Positions 1-5,979 of a stretch of DNA of 7,195 nucleotides are shown here, one piece after another; positions within the stretch are counted from its first letter, which is position 1; every line of letters starts with the position of its first letter. The stretch spans positions 1 to 7,195 of the forward strand of contig JAUYGE010000023.1 of NCBI GenBank assembly GCA_030690705.1. Direction: 5' to 3'. The notes beneath the pieces were generated by a model. The model saw only the letters and a list, made by a program, of their open reading frames with translations, was not told where the DNA came from and ran no database searches. Position numbers and translations under genes: made by a program. This DNA is from Dehalococcoidia bacterium. GTDB lineage: Bacteria > Chloroflexota > Dehalococcoidia > JAENJB01.

Positions 1-14
1 GCTCGCAATGACGG
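1..14. repeat. Truncated right end of an intergenic repeat
   Basis: The first bases, gctcgcaatgacgg, resemble the outer right end of the repeat units found later in the window (CGCTCAGGATGACA at 4481-4494, CGCTCAGAATGACA at 7107-7120). The rest of the unit would lie before the window edge. The match is short and imperfect, so it rests mainly on the presence of three clearer copies in the other gaps. Confidence 0.4.
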
Positions 15-22
15 TTAAGATC

Positions 23-30
23 AAAGGAGG
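23..30 (+). promoter_or_regulatory. Strong Shine-Dalgarno for the 33-codon small ORF
   Basis: AAAGGAGG lies 5 bases before ATG 36 and is a near-perfect complement to the 16S rRNA 3' end. It is among the best ribosome binding sites in the window. It points to ATG 36, not ATG 8, which it follows. This is the main reason for believing the small ORF is translated and the long upstream extension of the next gene is not. Confidence 0.75.
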
Positions 31-35
31 TGTCT

Positions 36-137
36 ATGAACAAGAACAAGCAGGCGGCCGACGTGAAGCATCGCAAGAAGAGGATGAAGACGAAGGAGAA
101 GATGAAGGCTGGAGCTGCTCTCCGAACGAGGAAGTAG
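36..137 (+). CDS. Small highly basic protein, 33 aa, unknown function
   Basis: A 33-codon frame starts at ATG 36 behind an ideal Shine-Dalgarno and stops at TAG 135-137. The product begins MNKNKQAADVKHRKKR. It contains 10 lysines, 4 arginines and 1 histidine against one Asp and one Glu, so its net charge is about +12. It has no signal peptide, membrane segment or cysteine motif. The composition is like that of short ribosome- or nucleic-acid-binding peptides, but I do not recognise the family and assign no function. It ends just before the probable start of the downstream kinase-like gene (GTG 143, 5 bases between), so translational coupling is possible. The same bases read in the frame of the large gene give an acidic, low-complexity stretch, which looks like an out-of-frame artefact of AAG/AGG-rich codons. 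The alternative is a regulatory leader ORF. Translation is supported by the start signals only. Confidence 0.6.
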   Translation: MNKNKQAADVKHRKKRMKTKEKMKAGAALRTRK

Positions 138-142
138 CTCCG

Positions 143-1729
143 GTGAGCGGGCCTCCGTCGAAGATGCCCGACTTGGTGAAGGCGCTCCTGCGGCCTGAGT
201 CCTATCCCCACCGCCCCGAGCGGGTGGAGATGGTGCAGACTCAGATGTCCTTTCTGTTTCTGACGGGCAAGTACGTTTACAAGGTCAAGAAGCCGGTCAA
301 CCTGGGCTATCTGGACTACACCACATTGGAGAGGCGTCACCATTTCTGCCTTCAGGAAGTGGCGCTCAACCGGCGCCTGAGCCCGGACGTCTATCTTGGC
401 GTAGTGAATGTGGTACGGGGAGAAAGCGGCTTCCATGTAGAAGGGGAGGGGGAGGTGGTGGAGTATGCGGTCAAGATGCTTCAGCTTCCCGGGGAGCGGA
501 TGATGGACGGCTTGCTTCTCAGGGGTGCGGTCTCCCTTGAGATGGTGAGCAGGGTGGCAGAGAAGATGGCCCGCTTTCATCAGCAGGCAGAGTCCGGCCC
601 GCGCATCAGCGCCTTCGGTGGACTTGACATAATTACTCAGAACAACGCGGAGAACTTCGAGCAGACGCGGCCCTATATCGGGCGCTCGATCTCGCAGGAG
701 ATGTTCTTGCGACTCCGGTCCTGGACGGAGCGGTTCATCAGGGAGAAGTCGTCGCTCTTTGAGCGGAGGGTGCAGGAGGGGAGGATCAGGGACTGCCACG
801 GAGACCTCCACTCCGCTCACGTCTGTTTCACGGATAGCATCGTCATCTATGATTGCATCGAGTTCAACGACCGTTTCAGGTATGGCGACGTGGCCTCGGA
901 GATAGCGTTTCTGGCCATGGATATGGACCACAAAGGGCAGCCGGGTCTGGGGAAGCACTGGGTGGAAAGCTACACGGAGTGCAGCCGGGACAGCGGACTG
1001 CCGGAGCTCATCGATTTCTACAAATGCTACCGGGCCCACGTGCGAGGCAAGGTGGAGAGCTTCAAGCTCGATGACTCGCATATGTCTCAGAAGGAGAAGG
1101 ACGCAAGCCTTGCCCGCAGCCGCCGGTACTTCGAACTGGCCTGTCAGTACGCCGGGCTGGGACCCGTGCTTATCATCATGACCGGGTTGGTGGGTACCGG
1201 CAAGTCCACGGTGGCGGAAGCTCTGGGCCGGCGGCTGGGCCTCGTGGTGGTCTCCTCCGATGTGGTGCGCAAGGAGCTGGCCGGGGTGCTGCCGAAGGAG
1301 CGCCATTTCGAGCCGTTCGGCGAGGGCATCTATTCGACCGATTTCTCGGAGCGGACTTATGGGGCGCTGTTCCGGGAGGGGGAGAAGGTGCTGGGTAGGG
1401 GAGAGTCGGTGATTCTGGACGCCTCGTTCAAGAAGGCCGCCGAACGCCAGAAGGCCGTGGAAATCGCTCGGAAGAAGGGGGCGGAGTTCCTGGTGGTGGA
1501 GTGTCGCCTGCCTGACGAGCGACTGTTGAAGGAGAGGTTGGAGGCTCGATCCAGAGCGGGCTCGGTGTCCGATGGGCGGTGGGAGCTTCTCGATGAGCAG
1601 AAGCGTGATTTCGATATGATATCCGGCCTTCCGGAGCTGAGCCATATAGTCGTCGAGACCTCGCAGCCGGTGGAGCAGGTGGTCGACCGAATACTGTCGA
1701 AGCTGGGGATAGAAACCAATCCTTCGTGA
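143..1729 (+). CDS. Two-domain kinase-like protein: APH-fold domain plus P-loop ATPase
   Basis: The protein is about 528 aa and looks like the COG2187 + COG0645 fusion: an aminoglycoside-phosphotransferase-like domain joined to a gluconate-kinase-like P-loop domain. Numbering from GTG 143, the first domain has a VYKVKKP strand with candidate ATP-binding lysines (K47-K50), the catalytic-loop motif CHGDLH (H219, D221) and a metal-binding-like D237 in IYDCIEFND. The second domain has Walker A GLVGTGKST (348-356), then SSDVVRKELAG and LDASFKKAAERQ (D426). It is probably cytosolic; I see no signal peptide or membrane helix. The substrate is unknown, and the resemblance to antibiotic kinases is one of fold only. 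The start is uncertain. The open frame reaches back to ATG 8, but that part overlaps the small basic ORF and reads as acidic low complexity. GTG 143 has GAGGA at 128-132. ATG 164 begins right at the family-like MPDLVKALLRPESYPH but has a weak Shine-Dalgarno. The end is certain, with TGA at 1727-1729. Confidence 0.85.
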   Translation: MSGPPSKMPDLVKALLRPESYPHRPERVEMVQTQMSFLFLTGKYVYKVKKPVNLGYLDYTTLERRHHFCLQEVALNRRLSPDVYLGVVNVVRGESGFHVEGEGEVVEYAVKMLQLPGERMMDGLLLRGAVSLEMVSRVAEKMARFHQQAESGPRISAFGGLDIITQNNAENFEQTRPYIGRSISQEMFLRLRSWTERFIREKSSLFERRVQEGRIRDCHGDLHSAHVCFTDSIVIYDCIEFNDRFRYGDVASEIAFLAMDMDHKGQPGLGKHWVESYTECSRDSGLPELIDFYKCYRAHVRGKVESFKLDDSHMSQKEKDASLARSRRYFELACQYAGLGPVLIIMTGLVGTGKSTVAEALGRRLGLVVVSSDVVRKELAGVLPKERHFEPFGEGIYSTDFSERTYGALFREGEKVLGRGESVILDASFKKAAERQKAVEIARKKGAEFLVVECRLPDERLLKERLEARSRAGSVSDGRWELLDEQKRDFDMISGLPELSHIVVETSQPVEQVVDRILSKLGIETNPS

Positions 1730-1761
1730 CTATTTGCATGAACGACGAATATCGGCTTTCT

Positions 1762-1866
1762 TGTCATTCTGAATTCGCGAAGCAGAATGAAGAATCCGCT
1801 CCTGGGACCGAGAGGAGGGGCGGATCCTTCGGCCTCCCGACACGTCGGGATGGCCTCAGGATGACA
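1762..1866. repeat. Structured intergenic repeat, copy A
   Basis: This 105-bp unit is bounded by inverted ends: TGTCATTCTGA (1762-1772) and TCAGGATGACA (1856-1866), with one difference that is a G-U pair in RNA. It contains nested stems. CATTCTG (1765-1771) pairs with CAGAATG (1783-1789). GAATCCGC (1792-1799) pairs with GCGGATCC (1820-1827) with one mismatch. A compact hairpin spans 1831-1855, with TCCCGAC/GTCGGGA around a 2-base loop, extended by GGCC/GGCC. The ends match copy B at 4393-4494. It is probably a non-coding, REP/MITE-like dispersed repeat. It fills most of the 156-base gap before ahcY and ends 4 bases before the AGGAGG of that gene. Confidence 0.8.
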
Positions 1867-1870
1867 TTTG

Positions 1871-1876
1871 AGGAGG
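1871..1876 (+). promoter_or_regulatory. Shine-Dalgarno of ahcY
   Basis: AGGAGG lies 9 bases before ATG 1886. It sets the start at 1886, because the earlier in-frame TTG at 1868 would sit on top of the ribosome binding site itself. The nearness of repeat A, which ends at 1866, means repeat structure could affect access to this site; that is inference. Confidence 0.75.
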
Positions 1877-1885
1877 AATGTCCAA

Positions 1886-3148
1886 ATGAGCATCAAGAAT
1901 AGCGACGTCAAGTCCCTCTCGTTGTCGGATGCCGGTGTGCTGCGCATAGAGTGGGCGTCCCGCGAGATGCCGGTGCTGCAGATCATCCGGCAGCGCTTTG
2001 CGAAGGAGAAGCCTCTCAAGGGGGTGCGGATTGCTGCCTGCCTGCACGTCACCAGCGAGACCGCTAACCTGATGCTGGCACTGAAGGATGGAGGCGCCGT
2101 GGTTGTCCTCTGCGCCTCCAATCCCTTGAGCACTCAGGACGAGGTGGCTGCCGCCCTGGTGAAGGAGTACGGCATCCCCACTTTTGCTATCAAGGGTGAG
2201 AGCAACGAGGTCTACTATCGGCACATCAAGAGTGCTCTGAGCCACCGGCCTCAGATCACCATGGACGACGGCGCCGACCTGGTATCCTTGCTGCACCGGG
2301 AGCACCAGGGCTGGCTAGGCGATATTCTCGGTGGCACGGAGGAGACGACCACGGGGGTGATACGGCTGCGCAGCCTGGCGAAAGCGAAGAAGCTCGGCTA
2401 TCCCATCATCGCCGTCAACGATGCTCATACCAAGTACCTTTTCGACAACCGCTATGGCACCGGGCAGAGCACTATCGATGGCATCACCCGCGCCACCAAC
2501 GTCCTCTGGGCGGGGAAGAAGGTGGTGGTCTGCGGCTACGGCTGGTGCGGCAAGGGAATAGCCATGCGGGCCAGGGGGCTGGGTGCCCAGGTGATTGTCA
2601 CTGAGGTGGACCCGGTGCGCGCCCTGGAGGCGGTAATGGACGGCTTGCAGGTCCTGCCTCTTGTCAAGGCCTCCCGCGTGGGAGACATCTTCATTACGGC
2701 TACCGGCAATACCAGCGTCATCGATGAGCCCCATTTCCGCGCCCTGAAAAGCGGGGCTATCCTGGCCAATAGCGGCCACTTCAATGTGGAGATAAACATC
2801 CCTGCCCTGCAGGCCCTGTCAACCGGTAGACGCCATGTCCGTCCCTTTGTCGAGGAGTTTACCCTGTCTGACGGCCGCCTGGTCTTTCTGCTCGGTGAGG
2901 GCCGTCTGGTGAACCTGGCGGCTGCCGAGGGACACCCGGCCAGCGTGATGGACATGAGCTTCGCCAATCAGGCCTTGAGCGTGGAATACGTGAAGACCCA
3001 TCGCGGGCTGGCGTCGCGGGTGTACCCGGTGCCGGAGGCCATCGACCGGGAGGTGGGGCGTCTGAAGCTGCGTTCCATGGGGCTCTCTATTGACAGATTG
3101 ACCGGGGAACAGCGAAAATACCTGTCCAGTTGGGAACAAGGCACTTAA
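1886..3148 (+). CDS. ahcY: S-adenosylhomocysteine hydrolase (adenosylhomocysteinase)
   Basis: This NAD-dependent cytosolic enzyme (EC 3.13.2.1, formerly 3.3.1.1) splits S-adenosylhomocysteine into homocysteine and adenosine, relieving product inhibition of methyltransferases. The 420-residue product carries the family landmarks: [11 protein letters not shown] (H54), the DDGADL segment (127-132), EETTTGV (E152-E153), TKYLFDN (K183, D187, N188), the NAD-binding glycine motif GYGWCGKG (217-224) and SGHFNVEI (H298). These correspond to the known substrate- and cofactor-binding residues of the family. It ends ...YLSSWEQGT, without the longer C-terminal Lys/Tyr tail of the eukaryotic and many proteobacterial enzymes, so it resembles the shorter Thermotoga/archaeal form. 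The start is ATG 1886 behind AGGAGG. metK follows after 10 bases, and the two almost certainly share a transcript in the activated methyl cycle. I see no SAH or SAM riboswitch in the leader. Confidence 0.97.
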   Translation: MSIKNSDVKSLSLSDAGVLRIEWASREMPVLQIIRQRFAKEKPLKGVRIAACLHVTSETANLMLALKDGGAVVVLCASNPLSTQDEVAAALVKEYGIPTFAIKGESNEVYYRHIKSALSHRPQITMDDGADLVSLLHREHQGWLGDILGGTEETTTGVIRLRSLAKAKKLGYPIIAVNDAHTKYLFDNRYGTGQSTIDGITRATNVLWAGKKVVVCGYGWCGKGIAMRARGLGAQVIVTEVDPVRALEAVMDGLQVLPLVKASRVGDIFITATGNTSVIDEPHFRALKSGAILANSGHFNVEINIPALQALSTGRRHVRPFVEEFTLSDGRLVFLLGEGRLVNLAAAEGHPASVMDMSFANQALSVEYVKTHRGLASRVYPVPEAIDREVGRLKLRSMGLSIDRLTGEQRKYLSSWEQGT

Positions 3149-3154
3149 GGAGGT
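3147..3154 (+). promoter_or_regulatory. Shine-Dalgarno of metK overlapping the ahcY stop
   Basis: AAGGAGGT shares its first two bases with the TAA stop of ahcY (3146-3148) and lies 4 bases before ATG 3159. It selects ATG 3159 over the adjacent in-frame TTG 3156 and the later ATG 3174. The overlap favours translational coupling between ahcY and metK. Confidence 0.75.
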
Positions 3155-3158
3155 ATTG

Positions 3159-4373
3159 ATGAATAGCTCTCTTATGGACTCACCGTCCTATTTCTTCACC
3201 TCGGAGTCGGTTACTGAGGGGCACCCGGACAAGCTCTGCGACCAGGTTTCAGATGGTGTCCTGGATGATATCTATTCCAAAGACCCCTATGCCCGCGTTG
3301 CCTGTGAAACGGCAGTAACCACCGGTCTGGTGATTGTTATGGGGGAGATCACCTGCGAGTGCTATGTAGATGTTCCTGAAATAGTGCGCCGGGTGCTCCG
3401 CGATGCGGGCTACACCAGGCCGGAGTATGGCTTTGAATACCAGAGCTGCGGGGTCATGGTGTCCATCCATGAGCAGTCCCCGGACATCTCCGTCGGCGTT
3501 GACAGTTCGTTGGAGTCCAGGATGAAAGAGGCGCAGAACAGCGACCTGGACAAGCTCGGGGCGGGCGACCAGGGGATGATGGTGGGTTATGCCTGCACCG
3601 AGACGCCCGAGTTGATGCCCCTGCCCATTTCCCTGGCTCACGCCATTTGCCGGCGTCTGGCACAGGTCAGGAAGGAGGGTCTGCTGCCCTACCTGAGGCC
3701 GGACGGCAAGTCCCAGGTAACGGTGGAGTACTCACATGGTGTTCCCAAGAGGGTGGACACGGTGCTAGTCGGCGCTCAGCACAACCCCGACGTCAGATAC
3801 GACAAGCTGAAGGAGGAGATCATCGGCGAGGTGGTGAAGAAGTCGATTCCTGAGAGCCTCCTCGACAGCAAGACCAAGTACATGGTCAACACCACGGGCG
3901 TTTTCATCACCGGCGGGCCGGTGGCCGATACCGGTGTAACGGGTCGCAAGATACTGGTGGACACCTACGGCGGTTTTGCCCGTGTCGGTGGGGGCGCCTT
4001 CTCGGGCAAGGACCCGACCAAGGTGGACCGCTCCGGAGCCTATGCCGCTCGCTACGTGGCCAAGAACGTGGTGGCCGCCGGTCTGGCGGACAGGTTCGAG
4101 CTGCAGGTTGCCTACGCCATCGGCGTGGCGCGCCCGCTCTCCGTCTCGTTTGAGACTTTCGGCACCGGCAGGGTGAGCGACGAGGTCATTCACAAGCTGA
4201 TAAGCAAGCACTTCGACCTCCGCCCGGCGGCCATCATCCAGACTCTGGACCTGCGGCATCCCATCTATCGTGCTACGGCCAGCTATGGGCACTTCGGTCG
4301 AAACGAGCCCGGCTTCACCTGGGAAAAGACGGACAAGGCCGAGCTATTGAGGAAGGAAGCCGGGCTGAAGTAA
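3159..4373 (+). CDS. metK: S-adenosylmethionine synthetase
   Basis: Methionine adenosyltransferase (EC 2.5.1.6) makes S-adenosylmethionine from methionine and ATP, releasing phosphate and diphosphate. The 404-residue length is near the family norm. Visible landmarks are [13 protein letters not shown] (H22, D24, K25), the first signature GAGDQG (134-139), the second signature GGGAFSGKD (277-285), then [19 protein letters not shown] and the C-terminal YGHFGR followed by WEKTDKAE. One minor oddity is a valine at 276 just before GGGAF, where bacterial enzymes I recall have histidine; the formal signature residues are intact. The start is ATG 3159 behind AAGGAGGT; ATG 3174 is a possible alternative five codons in. 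The enzyme is cytosolic and normally tetrameric. Co-location with ahcY links synthesis of the methyl donor with removal of its by-product. Confidence 0.97.
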   Translation: MNSSLMDSPSYFFTSESVTEGHPDKLCDQVSDGVLDDIYSKDPYARVACETAVTTGLVIVMGEITCECYVDVPEIVRRVLRDAGYTRPEYGFEYQSCGVMVSIHEQSPDISVGVDSSLESRMKEAQNSDLDKLGAGDQGMMVGYACTETPELMPLPISLAHAICRRLAQVRKEGLLPYLRPDGKSQVTVEYSHGVPKRVDTVLVGAQHNPDVRYDKLKEEIIGEVVKKSIPESLLDSKTKYMVNTTGVFITGGPVADTGVTGRKILVDTYGGFARVGGGAFSGKDPTKVDRSGAYAARYVAKNVVAAGLADRFELQVAYAIGVARPLSVSFETFGTGRVSDEVIHKLISKHFDLRPAAIIQTLDLRHPIYRATASYGHFGRNEPGFTWEKTDKAELLRKEAGLK

Positions 4374-4392
4374 CGAAAGGCCTTGCCTTAAA

Positions 4393-4494
4393 TGTCATTC
4401 TGAGGAGCGAAGCGACGAAGAATCTCAGGGTGGGGGCTATGTTGCCCAGATAGGCCCTACCGCTCCGAGATCCTTCGCTTCGCTCAGGATGACA
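4393..4494. repeat. Structured intergenic repeat, copy B
   Basis: This 102-bp unit is the cleanest copy in the window. The left half, starting TGTCATTCTGAG and ending AGAATCTC (4393-4426), is an imperfect inverted copy of the right half, starting GAGATCCTTCGC and ending CTCAGGATGACA (4467-4494). A central stem pairs GGTGGGGGCTAT (4429-4440) with ATAGGCCCTACC (4450-4461) around a 9-base loop, with one G-U pair and one G-G mismatch. The whole unit can fold into one long hairpin. It has no coding potential of its own. Short minus-strand frames across it read HPERSEG- and LSEAKDL-type peptides, a familiar artefact of this kind of repeat. It occupies most of the 172-base gap between metK and the mutase gene. 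I see no T-tract that would make it a standard terminator. Confidence 0.85.
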
Positions 4495-4545
4495 GGGAGA
4501 CGGCACTTTTGGGGCAAAGCCAAGTAGAAAGGGAAGGGGGCAGGG

Positions 4546-5979
4546 TTGAAAGCTAATCCTATTAAGTTCGGCACGGATGGCTGGCGTGCGGTAATCGCCG
4601 AGGACTTCACCTTCGACAATGTGCGTATCTGCGCCCAGGCTTCGGCGGACTATCTAAAGCAGGCGGGCCTGGCCGCAAGGGGAATGGCCATCGGCTACGA
4701 CACCCGCTTTGCCTCGGAGCGTTTTGCGGCGGCGGCCGCGGAAGTGCTGGCCGCCAACGGCATTAAGGTCTATCTTTGCCCGAAGCCCACTCCTACTCCG
4801 GTGCTGAGCTACGGCATTGTATCGCTCCAGGCCGGGGGCGGCATCATCATCACCGCCAGCCACAATCCCGGCGAGTGGTCCGGGTTCAAGTACAAGTCTG
4901 AGGACGGCGCCAGCGCCTCCACGGAGGTGATCGCCGAGCTGGAAAAGCACGTCTCACGACGCTTTCCTCAAGGTGAGATGAAGAGAGTGCCGATGGTGGA
5001 GGCCCTCAAGAAGGGCCTGGTCCAGTATGAGGACCTGGCGCCGGTCTACGTCGAGCAGGTGGCCCGGCTGGTAGACATCGAAGCGATACGGAGATCGGGT
5101 CTGCTGGTGGTCAACGACTCGATGTACGGGGCGGGCATCGGGTATTTCCGGCGGTGCCTCAGGGGCGGCACCCTGAAGCTAGTGGAAATGAACGGCCGGC
5201 GCAACCCCCTTTTCCCGGGGATCCGGCCGGAGCCGATTATGCCCCACCTCAGCAAGCTGGCTCGACGGGTGAAGGGTCTGGGAGCGTCGGTGGGGTTGGC
5301 CACCGACGGCGACGCCGACCGGGTAGGGATTATGGACGAGCGGGGAGAGTTCATCACCCAACTGCAGACGTTCGCCCTGCTGGCCCTTTATTTCCTGGAG
5401 GTCAGGGGTGAGCGTGGGCCGATGATCAAGACCTTAACCAGTGGGGCCATGCTGTACAAGCTGGGGAAGCTCTACAACGTGCCGGTCTATGATACGCCGG
5501 TGGGTTTCAAGTATGTCGCTCCCCTGATGATGGAGAAGGATGCTTTCATGGGTGGAGAGGAGAGCGGGGGCTACGGCTTCCGCGGGCATGTCCCTGAACG
5601 CGATGGCATACTGGCGGGGTTATTCTTCCTGGATTTTATGGTGAAGACGGGGAAAGCTCCATCCCAATTGCTGGACTATCTCTACTCCAAAGTAGGCCCG
5701 CACTACTATAAGCGCGTTGACTTTCCCTTCGACCCCGGGACTCGCCAGTTGGTTGAGGAGCGTCTTAATCAGAACAGGCCCGGGTCCATAGAAGGAACGA
5801 AGGTGGGCCACGTAGATACGCGCGATGGTTTTCACTATCTCTTGACCGATGGGTCATGGCTACTGATACGCTTTTCAGGGACCGAGCCGCTCATTCGCGT
5901 CTATGCCGAGAGCGACAGCCTGGCGCGGGTGGACAGGATGCTTGAGGTGGGTAAGGAACTGTTGGGGGTGGGGAAATAA
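4546..5979 (+). CDS. Phosphoglucomutase/phosphomannomutase family protein
   Basis: This 477-residue alpha-D-phosphohexomutase (COG1109 type) moves phosphate between C1 and C6 of glucose or mannose phosphate. All four active-site loops are present: the phosphoserine loop TASHNP (Ser105), the metal loop DGDADR (D254, D256, D258), the sugar-binding loop GGEESGG (336-342) and the phosphate-binding loop RFSGTEP (442-448). The N-terminal FGTDGWRAV motif starts at residue 8, so the start must lie close upstream. TTG 4546 is the only suitable start codon, with a purine-rich AAGGGGG at 4534-4540. Length and domain order are normal. The sequence does not settle whether glucose, mannose or both are substrates; a GlmM-type role is less likely but not excluded. 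The next gene, a phosphoglucose/phosphomannose isomerase, begins at the stop codon, which supports a role at the hexose-phosphate node feeding nucleotide-sugar synthesis. Confidence 0.93.
   Translation: MKANPIKFGTDGWRAVIAEDFTFDNVRICAQASADYLKQAGLAARGMAIGYDTRFASERFAAAAAEVLAANGIKVYLCPKPTPTPVLSYGIVSLQAGGGIIITASHNPGEWSGFKYKSEDGASASTEVIAELEKHVSRRFPQGEMKRVPMVEALKKGLVQYEDLAPVYVEQVARLVDIEAIRRSGLLVVNDSMYGAGIGYFRRCLRGGTLKLVEMNGRRNPLFPGIRPEPIMPHLSKLARRVKGLGASVGLATDGDADRVGIMDERGEFITQLQTFALLALYFLEVRGERGPMIKTLTSGAMLYKLGKLYNVPVYDTPVGFKYVAPLMMEKDAFMGGEESGGYGFRGHVPERDGILAGLFFLDFMVKTGKAPSQLLDYLYSKVGPHYYKRVDFPFDPGTRQLVEERLNQNRPGSIEGTKVGHVDTRDGFHYLLTDGSWLLIRFSGTEPLIRVYAESDSLARVDRMLEVGKELLGVGK

Noticed and set aside
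1730..1885. Possible SAM or SAH riboswitch upstream of ahcY
   Set aside because: The space is taken by the repeat, whose stems do not match the SAH or SAM riboswitch cores I know, and it shares its ends with the copy before an unrelated sugar-phosphate gene.
1357..2133. A 258-codon minus-strand frame spanning the kinase end, repeat A and the ahcY start
   Set aside because: It crosses two well-supported + strand genes and a repeat, and its product has no recognisable domain. The CHPEA-type peptide inside it comes from the repeat.
2315..2967. Two minus-strand frames of about 150 codons inside ahcY
   Set aside because: They are fully contained in ahcY, lack a sensible ribosome binding site and show no domain; typical antisense shadows.
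4393..4494. Repeat B as an intrinsic terminator of metK
   Set aside because: The stem is long and interrupted and is not followed by a T-tract. Some termination or RNA-stabilising effect remains possible but is not supported directly.
4315..4619. Minus-strand frames with CHPERSEGS and VILSEAKDL peptides
   Set aside because: These peptides are translations of the dispersed repeat, commonly seen as spurious proteins, and the frames overlap the ends of metK and the mutase gene.
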